From positions 1 to 16,542 of the forward strand of contig DATHBP010000257.1 of NCBI GenBank assembly GCA_035296085.1: DNA of 16,542 bases, read 5' to 3'. Below, piece by piece: positions 1-6,861 of this stretch. This DNA comes from DATHBP01 sp035296085. GTDB taxonomy: Bacteria; Actinomycetota; Actinomycetes; Propionibacteriales; Nocardioidaceae. Every line of letters starts with the position of its first letter. Positions within the stretch are counted from its first letter, which is position 1. Made by a program: the position numbers and the translations under genes. The notes under the pieces were generated by a model. The model was given only the letters and a program-made list of their open reading frames with translations, had not been told where the DNA came from and searched no databases.

Positions 1-74
1 CTGAGAGCCAGGCTCAGCGCCAGCACGGCCAGCCCAGCCAGCGGGTGGCGTCGTCGCTTGGACAAGAACCGCAC
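1..74 (-). CDS. qcrC: Cytochrome bc1 complex cytochrome c subunit QcrC (N-terminal fragment)
   Basis: Only the first 24 codons lie in the window; the gene runs off the left edge. Reading leftward from a GTG at 74, the product starts MRFLSKRRRHPLAG and continues into an Ala/Leu-rich hydrophobic stretch. That is the basic N-terminus plus first membrane segment typical of actinobacterial QcrC, the di-heme cytochrome c that passes electrons from the bc1 complex to the aa3 oxidase in the membrane supercomplex. The start lies 17 nt after the ctaE stop, preceded by an AAAGAG-like ribosome site, so the two are very likely co-transcribed. The haem-binding CxxCH motifs would lie outside the window. Identification rests on the N-terminal pattern and on the known ctaE-qcrC-qcrA-qcrB gene order of Actinobacteria. 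Confidence 0.72.
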   Translation of the reverse strand, partial: MRFLSKRRRHPLAGLAVLALSLAL

Positions 75-91
75 GGTCGCTCTTTCTCTCG

Positions 92-742
92 CTACTGGAT
101 GAGGTAGATGGTCGCGAACAGCCCAACCCACACTACGTCGACGAAGTGCCAGTAGTAGGAGACGACGATCGCGGTGACGGCTTGCTCATGGGTGAAGCGA
201 CGAGCCATATAGGTGCGCCCGAGGACGAACAGGAAGGCGATGAGGCCGCCGGTCACGTGCAGGCCATGGAACCCGGTGGCGAGGTAGAAGACTGTGCCGT
301 AGGCGGAGGACGGGATCGTCACGTTCTCGGAGATGAGCTGGCCGTACTCATAGACCTGGCCGCCGATGAAGAAGGCGCCCATGATGTAGGTGAGGACGAA
401 CCACTCACGCAGCCCCCACTTGCCTACTGCCAGCAGGCCGCCCGTGCGTCCGACCTGCCCACGCTCGGCGGCGAACACCCCGAGCTGACAGGTGACAGAG
501 GAGAGCACCAGCACGGTGGTGTTGAGAGAGGCGAACGGGATGTTGAGCTTGGCGGTCTCGGCAGCCCACAAGTCCAGGCTGACAGCGCGAATAGTGAAAT
601 AGATCGCGAACAGCGCCGCGAAGAACATCAGCTCGCTGGCGAGCCAGACGATGGTCCCTACAGCAACAGTGCTCGGCCGGTCGGGTTGTCCGTGCAGGCG
701 CGAGGCCGGGATCACCGGAGATGCTGTGGCCACGATCGTCAT
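92..742 (-). CDS. ctaE: Cytochrome c oxidase subunit III (CtaE)
   Basis: The 216-residue product is subunit III of the aa3-type cytochrome c oxidase, a membrane component of the terminal oxidase that reduces O2 with electrons from the bc1 complex. It has about five hydrophobic segments, the usual number for the short actinobacterial form. Family motifs are visible: WLASELMFFAAL near residue 33, GFHGLHVTGG at about 157-166, and the C-terminal YYWHFVDVVW at about 196-205. The ATG at 742 gives a normal length; no clear ribosome site precedes it. A much longer open frame extends upstream over ctaG, but that part is an antisense shadow with no oxidase similarity. qcrC follows after 17 nt. The divergent partner ctaG begins 60 bp away, so oxidase subunit and oxidase assembly factor share one spacer. 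Confidence 0.95.
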   Translation of the reverse strand: MTIVATASPVIPASRLHGQPDRPSTVAVGTIVWLASELMFFAALFAIYFTIRAVSLDLWAAETAKLNIPFASLNTTVLVLSSVTCQLGVFAAERGQVGRTGGLLAVGKWGLREWFVLTYIMGAFFIGGQVYEYGQLISENVTIPSSAYGTVFYLATGFHGLHVTGGLIAFLFVLGRTYMARRFTHEQAVTAIVVSYYWHFVDVVWVGLFATIYLIQ

Positions 743-790
743 TATGGCTGGCCGGCCGGCATCCGGCACGCCGACCCCCGAGGCGGCGCC

Positions 791-796
791 TACCCT
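791..796 (+). promoter_or_regulatory. Probable -10 element of ctaG (leaderless)
   Basis: TACCCT fits the actinobacterial TANNNT -10 consensus. It ends 6 nt before the GTG at 803, so the predicted first transcribed base is the start codon itself. This supports 803 over the nearby in-frame GTGs at 809 and 812. No good -35 hexamer is visible. Confidence 0.5.
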
Positions 797-802
797 GTCC
801 GC

Positions 803-1720
803 GTGGACGTGGTGGCACACCCCGGGCCAGGTGACCAGCTCGATCCGCTCACACCCCTTCGGCTGCTCACGGGTTGGACGCTCGAGCCGATGCCCCTGCT
901 CGCGCTCACCGTCGTCGCCGCCGCGTACCTCGCCGGGGTCGCACGTCTTCGCAGCCGTGGCGACGCGTGGCCCCTGGCGCGGACGGTCTCCTTCGTCGGT
1001 CTCGGGCTCGGCAGCGTGGCGGTCGCCACCTGCTCGGCCCTCGGTACCTACGACACCGCGCTGCTCAGCGTCCACATGGTCCAGCACATGGTGTTGTCGA
1101 TGGTGGCTCCGATCTTCCTCGCGTTGGGTGCACCGGTCACACTGGCTCTGCGCACGTTGCCCGACCGGCCCCGGTCCTGGCTGCTGCGCGTCCTGCACAG
1201 CCGGGCAGCGACGGTGCTCGCTTTTCCGCCGCTCGCGCTGGTGGTGTTCGTCGCCAGCCCGTGGGCGCTCTACTTCTCGGGGTGGTACGAAGCCACCTTG
1301 CGCTCGGCGTCGCTGCACGACCTGATGCACCTGCACTTCGTGGTTGTCGGTGCCGTGTTCTTCTGGCCGCTGCTGGGGCGCGACCCGCTGCCCGGGCGGC
1401 TGGCCCACCCGCTGCGCCTCATCCTGATCTTCCTCACGCTGCCCTTCCATGCGTTTCTCGGCGTGACGATGATGTCGATGAACACACTGATCGCCGGCGA
1501 CTGGTATCGCTCCCTCGACCTGGGCTGGGGTGCCTCCCCAGCCGACGACCAGTACCTCGCCGGCTCGCTGCTGTGGGCGACCGGGGACCTCGTCGGCCTG
1601 CTGTTCTTCGGCGTGCTGTTCGTGCAGTGGGTGCGCGACAGCCACCGCGAGGCGGCCAGGGAAGACCGCCGCCTCGACCGGCTGGAGGCGATCACAGCCG
1701 GCAAGGACAGTGCCCGCTAG
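803..1720 (+). CDS. ctaG: Cytochrome c oxidase assembly protein, CtaG (caa3-type) family
   Basis: This 305-residue multi-pass membrane protein belongs to the CtaG_caa3 family, which is thought to help copper insertion and assembly of haem-copper oxidases. Diagnostic segments are HMVQHMVLSMVAPIFLALGAP at 91-111, in which H91 and H95 are candidate metal ligands, then HDLMHLHFVVVGAVFFWPLLG (172-192), TLPFHAFLGV (212-221) and DQYLAGSLLWATGDL near 249-263. About seven hydrophobic segments alternate with short loops, and the C-terminus is a charged cytoplasmic tail. The GTG at 803 is chosen because a TANNNT -10 element lies exactly 6 nt upstream. The neighbouring divergent ctaE encodes a subunit of the enzyme it would help to build. 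Its TAG stop forms part of the probable -10 element of the next gene. Confidence 0.9.
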   Translation: MDVVAHPGPGDQLDPLTPLRLLTGWTLEPMPLLALTVVAAAYLAGVARLRSRGDAWPLARTVSFVGLGLGSVAVATCSALGTYDTALLSVHMVQHMVLSMVAPIFLALGAPVTLALRTLPDRPRSWLLRVLHSRAATVLAFPPLALVVFVASPWALYFSGWYEATLRSASLHDLMHLHFVVVGAVFFWPLLGRDPLPGRLAHPLRLILIFLTLPFHAFLGVTMMSMNTLIAGDWYRSLDLGWGASPADDQYLAGSLLWATGDLVGLLFFGVLFVQWVRDSHREAAREDRRLDRLEAITAGKDSAR

Positions 1721-1723
1721 CAT
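1718..1723 (+). promoter_or_regulatory. Probable -10 element of the receiver-like gene, overlapping the ctaG stop
   Basis: TAGCAT fits TANNNT and lies 7 nt before the GTG at 1731, predicting a leaderless mRNA. Its first three bases are the stop codon of ctaG. Confidence 0.42.
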
Positions 1724-1730
1724 CGCCGCC

Positions 1731-2171
1731 GTGAGCGACTCCGGTACGGGCACTTCGAGCGCAGCTCGGGGCGAAGAGCCATTGCGGCTGCTCGTCTACA
1801 GCTCCAACGCCGACACTCGATCGCGGGTGCGGCTGGCCTTGGGCCGGCGCCCCTACCGCGACCTCCCGCCGCTGGAGTACGTCGAATGCGCGACTGCCCC
1901 GGTCGTCGTTGCGGCGGCAGACACCTCCCAGCTCGACCTGCTGATTCTCGACGGTGAGGCGGTCCCCACCGGCGGCATGGGGCTGTGCAGACAGCTCAAG
2001 GAGGAGATCTACCGCTGCCCGCCCGTGCTCGTGCTGACCGGGCGTCCGCAGGACGCTTGGCTGGCCGCCTGGTCGCGGGCCGACGCTGCGGTGCCTCACC
2101 CGCTCGACCCGATCCAGCTCGCCGATGCCGTGGCCGGCCTGTTGCGGCACGCGGCCATCGCCGCCCGCTGA
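1731..2171 (+). CDS. Degenerate receiver-domain (response-regulator-like) protein
   Basis: The 146-residue product is a single receiver-like domain with no DNA-binding output domain. Residues 18-24 (first beta strand), LDLLILDGEAVPTGGMGLCRQL (about 68-89) and VLVLTGRPQDAW (99-110) follow the CheY pattern, with D74 at the phospho-acceptor position and T103 at the switch Thr. However, the acidic pair after beta 1 is replaced by Ser-Ser (S24, S25), and the conserved Lys of the KP motif is replaced by His (H123-P124). Normal Mg-dependent phosphorylation is therefore doubtful. The GTG at 1731 is preferred because a TANNNT element sits 7 nt upstream and because the domain begins soon after. trpD follows after 27 nt, possibly in the same transcript. 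No partner histidine kinase is seen here, and the role is unknown. Confidence 0.72.
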   Translation: MSDSGTGTSSAARGEEPLRLLVYSSNADTRSRVRLALGRRPYRDLPPLEYVECATAPVVVAAADTSQLDLLILDGEAVPTGGMGLCRQLKEEIYRCPPVLVLTGRPQDAWLAAWSRADAAVPHPLDPIQLADAVAGLLRHAAIAAR

Positions 2172-2198
2172 GAGCGTCGCTATGCCTGCCCTGACCCC

Positions 2199-3251
2199 AT
2201 GAGCACGCCGCGCTGGCCGGAAGTGCTGTCCGCGCTGCTCGCTGGGCTGGACCTGAGCGTCGAGCAGGCCGGCTGGGCGATGGAGGAGATCCTCTCGGGC
2301 GAGGCCACCCAGGCCCAGATCGCCGGCTTCGTGATCGCACTGCGGGCCAAGGGGGAGAGCGTCGACGAGGTGGAAGGGCTCGTCCAGACGATGTACGACC
2401 ACGCGGCGACCATCGACGTCCCGGGCCGCACGCTCGATGTCGTCGGCACGGGCGGAGACCGGTCCTCGACGGTCAACCTGTCGACGATGGCGGCGATCGT
2501 GGCGGCCGGCGCGGGAGCGCTGGTCGTCAAGCACGGGAACCGGGCAGCCTCATCGGCCTGCGGTTCGGCCGACCTCTTGGAGGCACTTGGCATCTCCTTG
2601 CAGACGCCTCCGGATGCGGTCGCAGCCATCGCGGCCGAGGTCGGGATCACGTTCTGCTTCGCGCCGGTGTTCCATCCGGCGCTGCGCCATGCCGCCGTGC
2701 CTCGGCGTGAGCTCGGCGTGGCTACGACGTTCAACTTCTTGGGCCCGCTCGCAAACCCGTCCCGGCCTGCGGCGCAGGCGGTCGGGGTTGCGGACGTCCG
2801 AATGGCGCCCATCCTGGCGGGGGTGCTCGCGCGCCGAGGCGTGGACGCCATGGTGTTCCGTGGCGATGACGGCCTCGACGAGCTCACGACAACGACCACC
2901 TCAACGGTCTGGGAAGTCCGGGGCGACGAGGTGGTCCAAGACCGCATCGACCCTGCCGAGCTCGGCCTGCAGCCCGCCGCGCCGGCCGCTCTGCGCGGTG
3001 GCGACGCCGCGCACAACGCAGCGGTGGCCCGACGGCTGCTGGCCGGTGAGCGGGGACCCGTGCGTGACGCCGTGGTGCTCAATGCTGGCGCGGCACTCGC
3101 GGTCCACGCCGCGCAGAACGGGTCGCTGGTCAGCCGCATCGCAGCCGGGATGGCCCGCGCTGCTGAAGCCATCGACTCCGGCGCCGCGGAGACGACGCTG
3201 CGTCGATGGATGGAGGTCTGCGAACAGGTCAGCCGCTCGCCCCGAGACTGA
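2199..3251 (+). CDS. trpD: Anthranilate phosphoribosyltransferase
   Basis: TrpD transfers the phosphoribosyl group of PRPP to anthranilate, the second committed step of tryptophan synthesis in the cytoplasm. The 350-residue length is normal. Visible family motifs are the PRPP loop GTGGD (83-87) continuing to NLST, KHGNRAASSACGSADLLEALG (111-131), FNFLGPLANP (178-187) and the metal-binding GDDGLDELT (222-230). All expected active-site elements are intact. The gene is alone here: no other trp genes are adjacent, as is usual for the trpD copy in this neighbourhood in Actinobacteria. The ATG at 2199 has no clear ribosome site, so it may be read from the upstream transcript or from a short leader. 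Its 3' end overlaps that of the convergent Lrp-like gene by 23 bp. Confidence 0.96.
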   Translation: MSTPRWPEVLSALLAGLDLSVEQAGWAMEEILSGEATQAQIAGFVIALRAKGESVDEVEGLVQTMYDHAATIDVPGRTLDVVGTGGDRSSTVNLSTMAAIVAAGAGALVVKHGNRAASSACGSADLLEALGISLQTPPDAVAAIAAEVGITFCFAPVFHPALRHAAVPRRELGVATTFNFLGPLANPSRPAAQAVGVADVRMAPILAGVLARRGVDAMVFRGDDGLDELTTTTTSTVWEVRGDEVVQDRIDPAELGLQPAAPAALRGGDAAHNAAVARRLLAGERGPVRDAVVLNAGAALAVHAAQNGSLVSRIAAGMARAAEAIDSGAAETTLRRWMEVCEQVSRSPRD

Positions 3252-3510
3252 ACGCCGCCTCAAGGTCGTGCATCGAGTAGGCGCGGAAGGCGATGTGCGT
3301 CTCGGTCGAGCGCACTCCGGGGACCTTGTTGAGCCGGTCGGCGACCACCAACGCGATCTGGTCGTGCTCACGCACCCGGACCAGCGTGATCAAGTCGATG
3401 TCCCCGGTGACCGAGTAGACCTCACTCACACCCTCCAGCGCGGCGATGTCCTCCGCCACCTCGGGAATGCGGGCGACGTCGGCCTTCACGAACACGATCG
3501 CGGTAATCAC
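3229..3510 (-). CDS. Stand-alone Lrp/AsnC ligand-binding (RAM) domain protein
   Basis: The 93-residue product is an Lrp/AsnC effector-binding domain without the usual N-terminal helix-turn-helix. The pattern ITAIVFVKADVARIPEVAED, then GVSEVYSVTGDIDLITLVRV, then the closing strand THIAFRAYS is the alpha/beta-sandwich signature of the family. Such short forms are known to oligomerise and bind amino acids; they cannot bind DNA alone and may act by mixing with full-length paralogues. The GTG at 3510 is supported by a GGAGG site 4 nt upstream (complement of 3515-3519). It follows the exonuclease gene by 28 nt on the same strand and overlaps the end of trpD tail-to-tail. A link to aromatic amino acid sensing is only suggested by position. 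Confidence 0.88.
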   Translation of the reverse strand: MITAIVFVKADVARIPEVAEDIAALEGVSEVYSVTGDIDLITLVRVREHDQIALVVADRLNKVPGVRSTETHIAFRAYSMHDLEAAFSLGASG

Positions 3511-3535
3511 AGCGCCTCCAGCGGGTGTCGGCGGC

Positions 3536-3541
3536 AGCCTA
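3536..3541 (-). promoter_or_regulatory. Possible -10 element for the Lrp-like gene, overlapping the exonuclease stop
   Basis: On the minus strand TAGGCT fits TANNNT, and its first three bases are the TAG stop of the upstream exonuclease gene. It would give a leader of roughly 20 nt that still contains the GGAGG site. The Lrp-like gene could equally be expressed only by read-through. Confidence 0.3.
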
Positions 3542-5299
3542 ACCGCAGCGCTGCGTAAGTCGTACGAGCTGCCCCTCGGCGCCTTTGGCCGGCGCGGCCC
3601 AGGTGCCGTCGATGCTGACCAGGCGCACCCCTGGCTGCTCGAGCCAACGGCTGATCACCTCGGCCTCCTCGGTGCTCGCCGCCGGCGTGCCGCCCGGCCC
3701 CGCAAGCACGGTCTCGGCCTGTGCCCTCAGCGCGGCTACCCATGGACCCGCGGCTGCACCCGGGGGGATGACCCCGGCATTGGCGAGCCGGGCGTGGCGC
3801 ACGACGTGCACCTCCCAGCGACCGTCATCGCGCCGGTGAGCGGCGACGACCTCGGCGCAGGCGGCCAGCGCATGCAGCCGCTGGCTTCGGGTGGCGCCAC
3901 GCAGAAAGGCCAGCAGCCGGTCGCGGTGGACGGTTGCCTCCTCGAAGCGCCCTTCGGCGACGTGCGCTTGCATACGGGCGCCGACGGCGCTCACGACACG
4001 GGCCGGGTCGGTGTCGATCGCGCCCTGCACAGCGGCGACCTCCTCCGCGTAGCGCTCGTGGTCGACGCTGCCGTCGCAGGGCGACAGGCACCGCTTGAGC
4101 TGGGCGAGGATGCAGGCCGACCGGCTCGGCGCCCGGGGGAGCCGTTCACTGCACTGGCGCACCGAGAACGCCTCGTGCAACGCTGCCACCGCCTGCTCGG
4201 CTGTGCGCCGCGCAGAGAACGGCCCCACGTAGGCGGCGCCGTCGTCGAGGACGGAACGCACAAGGGACAGCCGTGGCCACGGCTCGCGGGTGAGCTTGAC
4301 CCAGGTGACGCGCTCAGGAAAACGGGACCGGCGGTTGTAGCGGGGTTTGTGCTGTGCGAGCAGCCGGAGCTCGCGGACCTGCGCTTCGAGCGCGGTCGCG
4401 CACTCGATGGCGCGCACGGACTCGGCAAGTGCCACCATCTCGCCCATGCGCGTCCGGCTCTCGCTGGACGTGAAATAGGTGCGCACCCGGCGACGGAGGT
4501 CCTTCGATGTGCCGACGTAGAGCACCTCGCCGTGCGCTCCCACGAACAGATAGACCCCCGGCGCCGTTGGCAGACCATCGGCGAGGTGGCGCTTGCGTCG
4601 CTGAGCCTGGCTCACCCGCGCCGAAAACGTCTGCAGCTCCTCCAACGTGTGCACGCCGACGCCGCCGAGACGGCCGATCAACCCGTGCAGTACGTCGACC
4701 GTCGCCCGGGCGTCGTGCAGCGCCCGGTGGTCGGGTCGAGTCGTCGCCGCGAACACCCGCGCGAGAGTCGCCAGCCTGGCGTTGGGTGCCTCATCGGTCG
4801 TGAGCACCCTGCGGGCAAGCACCGCGGTGTCGATCACCGGGAAGCCGGGCCAGGCGTGGGCTAGCTGTCCTGCGTAGTGGCGCAGGAACCCGATGTCGAA
4901 CGGGGCGTTGTGGGCCACCAGCACGCAGCCGGACGCGAACTCCAGAAAGGCCGGCAAGGCCGCGGCGATCGGCGGCGCGTGGCGGACCATGGAGTCGGTG
5001 ATGCCGGTCAACACGACCACGAAGGGCGGTATCGACTGCGCGGGGTCGACCAACGTCTGAAACTCACCCAGCACTACCCCGGCGCGCACCTTGACCGCGC
5101 CGATCTCGGTGATCGCCGCGCCGGCCGCCGGCGACCCTCCGGTCGTCTCGAGGTCGACGACGCAAAACGTCACGTCGCGCAGCGGTGTGCCCAGCTCGTC
5201 GAAGCTGCCTTGCCGTGGGTGGCCGACCACCGGACCGGGTGCCGCGCTCGGCAGTATTGCTGGCGGTGCCGCCCGCTGGGTCGCTGGTGCGGTGATCAT
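3539..5299 (-). CDS. DEDDh 3'-5' exonuclease fused to a UvrC-like GIY-YIG nuclease half
   Basis: The 586-residue product joins two nuclease modules. Residues about 43-210 form a DnaQ/epsilon-type DEDDh exonuclease: motif I VVDLETTG with D49 and E51, motif II AHNAPFDIGF with D135, motif III with H191 and D196. Residues about 245-325 form a UvrC-like GIY-YIG domain: PGVYLF, VLYVGTSKDLRRRVRTYF with Y261, E310 and HKPRYN (317-322). Four cysteines follow at 383, 396, 404 and 408, matching the cluster region of UvrC, and then a UVR-like helix pair (about 440-467). The C-terminal RNase H-like nuclease of UvrC is absent, so like Cho it could make only one type of incision. It resembles the M. tuberculosis Rv2191 family. 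Role in DNA repair is inferred; the true substrate is unknown. The ATG at 5299 has a TANNNT element 8 nt upstream. Confidence 0.92.
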   Translation of the reverse strand: MITAPATQRAAPPAILPSAAPGPVVGHPRQGSFDELGTPLRDVTFCVVDLETTGGSPAAGAAITEIGAVKVRAGVVLGEFQTLVDPAQSIPPFVVVLTGITDSMVRHAPPIAAALPAFLEFASGCVLVAHNAPFDIGFLRHYAGQLAHAWPGFPVIDTAVLARRVLTTDEAPNARLATLARVFAATTRPDHRALHDARATVDVLHGLIGRLGGVGVHTLEELQTFSARVSQAQRRKRHLADGLPTAPGVYLFVGAHGEVLYVGTSKDLRRRVRTYFTSSESRTRMGEMVALAESVRAIECATALEAQVRELRLLAQHKPRYNRRSRFPERVTWVKLTREPWPRLSLVRSVLDDGAAYVGPFSARRTAEQAVAALHEAFSVRQCSERLPRAPSRSACILAQLKRCLSPCDGSVDHERYAEEVAAVQGAIDTDPARVVSAVGARMQAHVAEGRFEEATVHRDRLLAFLRGATRSQRLHALAACAEVVAAHRRDDGRWEVHVVRHARLANAGVIPPGAAAGPWVAALRAQAETVLAGPGGTPAASTEEAEVISRWLEQPGVRLVSIDGTWAAPAKGAEGQLVRLTQRCG

Positions 5300-5307
5300 G
5301 GGTCAGG

Positions 5308-5313
5308 ACGCTA
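5308..5313 (-). promoter_or_regulatory. Probable -10 element of the exonuclease/UvrC-like gene
   Basis: On the minus strand TAGCGT fits TANNNT and ends 8 nt before the ATG at 5299. Any leader would be 0-2 nt. It faces away from the -10 element of the divergent NYN gene inside the same 79-bp spacer. Confidence 0.42.
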
Positions 5314-5365
5314 GGGCTGAGCACCGACAGCCGGGCTGAGCCGCGCTGCCGCTTCGTCTGCGTCG

Positions 5366-5371
5366 TAGGCT
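5366..5371 (+). promoter_or_regulatory. Probable -10 element of the NYN-domain gene (leaderless)
   Basis: TAGGCT fits TANNNT and ends 7 nt before the GTG at 5379, predicting transcription start at or one base before the start codon. No ribosome site is present, which agrees with a leaderless message. Confidence 0.5.
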
Positions 5372-5378
5372 CGCCGAA

Positions 5379-6767
5379 GTGAGCGACGCGGCGACCCAAC
5401 CCGAACCTGCGCCGCCACCACACCCCGAGCCGGGGGACGCGGACCGTTCGGCTGGGGACAGCGAGGACGCCGGAGGGCAGCTGACGCGCAGGCTGCGGGC
5501 TCGTGTTCTGAGTATCGCCGCTGACGCACTGGGCAAGATGCCGGCCGACCAGCTTCCGGCAAGCCTGCGGCGGGTGGCTGCGTTCACCCCGGCTCGCCGC
5601 GCTCGGCTGGCCGCGAATCCGCTGGCCAGCGCGCTCGAGACCGACGCGGTCTTTCGTGAGCAGCTCGCCACTCAGGTGCGCCTAGCCCATACCGACCTCG
5701 CAAGCGCCCTGGACGCCGGCTCTGCGCCGATGGCCGCCGACCCGGTGGAGCTCGCGGCGTTGGCGTACCTTCTCCGGCCCCCCGGCTGGGCGGCGGTGAT
5801 CGAGTCGCATACAGCGGCAGAGCCGACCGAGCCGGCCGTGAGCGCCACGCAGTCGCAGTCGACCCACGACCGGCTGCACGGCCAGCTGGCGAGAGCGCGC
5901 GCCGAGGTACGGGCTGCGAGAGCGCTGGAACGAGAGCGTCTCCGAACCCTCCAGAACGAGCGCGACGTCCTGCGCAAGCGGGTGGGCGAGCTGGGTCAGC
6001 AGCTGTCGGTCGCGCGCGATGCCGCCGCGAGCGCAGACCAGCTCCTCGCCGGCGAACGAGCCCGCCTCGAGGCAGCGGCAGCCGACGCGGGCGTGCGGGA
6101 CCGCAGATCGCGGACCCGGATCCGCGAGCTGGAAGCAGAGCTGGCCACCGCACGCCGCGGTGCCCGCGAGTCGCGGACATCCGGCACGATGCGGGCTCGG
6201 CTGCTGCTCGACACGCTGTTGGAGACGGCGCAGGGGCTGCGCAGGGAACTCGCGCTCCCACCGGTGACGACCTCGTTCGCCGACACAGTCGATGCTGTGG
6301 TCCCGCCTGCCGCCGGCCCCGCGGTGGTAGCGGGCCCAGCTCGTGGCAACCAGGACCCCGCGCTGCTCAGCGAGCTGTTGCGCCTTCCCCGGGTGCACCT
6401 CGTCGTCGACGGCTACAACGTGACGAAGACCGCCTGGCCCACCGCCGTCCTGCAGAGCCAGCGCGAGCGGCTGCTGGCCGGGCTCGGCGCGGTCGCGGCG
6501 CAGACCGGGGCCGAGGTGACGGTGGTCTTCGACGGCGCAGACCTGAAGTACCCCCCGCCCACGGGAAGCCCGCGCGGAGTTCGGGTCCGGTTCAGCCCGC
6601 CGGGCGTGATCGCCGACGACGTCATCAGGGCGCTCGTCGAGGCGGAGCCGACCGGCCGCCCCGTGGTGGTGGTGTCGAGCGACAAGGAGGTCGCCGACGG
6701 AGTCGAGTCCGCGGGAGCGCGCCCGGTGGCCGCGGTGGCGTTGGTGGGGCTCCTCGACCGAAGCTAG
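5379..6767 (+). CDS. Coiled-coil protein with C-terminal NYN (YacP-like PIN-fold) ribonuclease domain
   Basis: The 462-residue product has three parts. Residues 1-35 are acidic, Pro-rich and probably disordered. Residues about 36-150 are Ala/Leu-rich helical. Residues about 160-295 are a long Arg/Glu/Ala heptad region that looks like a coiled coil. The C-terminal 125 residues are a NYN domain of the YacP/DUF901 type, beginning VHLVVDGYNVTKTAW. Acidic residues at the expected catalytic places are D344 (with N347), D385 in VVFDGAD, D413/D414 and D435 in VVSSDKEV. YacP relatives such as Bacillus Rae1 are ribosome-associated endoribonucleases, so RNA cleavage is likely, but the target is unknown. 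The coiled coil suggests oligomers or partner binding. It is divergent from the exonuclease/UvrC-like gene; the small CxxC gene follows after 94 bp. Confidence 0.88.
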   Translation: MSDAATQPEPAPPPHPEPGDADRSAGDSEDAGGQLTRRLRARVLSIAADALGKMPADQLPASLRRVAAFTPARRARLAANPLASALETDAVFREQLATQVRLAHTDLASALDAGSAPMAADPVELAALAYLLRPPGWAAVIESHTAAEPTEPAVSATQSQSTHDRLHGQLARARAEVRAARALERERLRTLQNERDVLRKRVGELGQQLSVARDAAASADQLLAGERARLEAAAADAGVRDRRSRTRIRELEAELATARRGARESRTSGTMRARLLLDTLLETAQGLRRELALPPVTTSFADTVDAVVPPAAGPAVVAGPARGNQDPALLSELLRLPRVHLVVDGYNVTKTAWPTAVLQSQRERLLAGLGAVAAQTGAEVTVVFDGADLKYPPPTGSPRGVRVRFSPPGVIADDVIRALVEAEPTGRPVVVVSSDKEVADGVESAGARPVAAVALVGLLDRS

Positions 6768-6795
6768 GGCCGGCGCTGTTGTCGGTGGCCACCTC

Positions 6796-6801
6796 TAGCG
6801 T
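6796..6801 (+). promoter_or_regulatory. Possible -10 element upstream of the small CxxC gene
   Basis: TAGCGT fits TANNNT and would start a message near 6808 with a leader of about 54 nt. No good -35 hexamer at 16-18 nt is visible, so this is weak. Confidence 0.25.
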
Positions 6802-6849
6802 CGACCGTGACGAGTGGCCGAGCGCCGGGTTCGACGAGCCGGCAGGACC

Positions 6850-6855
6850 GGGAGG
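6850..6855 (+). promoter_or_regulatory. Ribosome binding site deciding the start of the CxxC gene
   Basis: GGGAGG lies 6 nt before the ATG at 6862. It favours that ATG over the in-frame GTG at 6814, which has no such site. Confidence 0.7.
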
Positions 6856-6861
6856 CACCTG

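Noticed and set aside
146..802. Plus-strand open frame extending ctaG upstream over ctaE
   Set aside because: It is antisense to the well-conserved ctaE; CtaG similarity and a -10 element place the start at 803.
743..1753. Long minus-strand open frame extending ctaE upstream to give 553 residues
   Set aside because: The extra 337 residues are low-complexity Arg/Gln/His-rich sequence antisense to ctaG, with no oxidase similarity; ctaG is a clear real gene. High GC leaves antisense frames open.
3446..4864. 472-residue plus-strand open frame opposite the exonuclease/UvrC-like gene
   Set aside because: The minus-strand protein has all catalytic motifs; the plus frame shows none and has antisense-like composition.
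6768..6795. GGCC-flanked inverted repeat after the NYN gene as a terminator
   Set aside because: The pairing breaks after about 5 bp and no T-tract follows.
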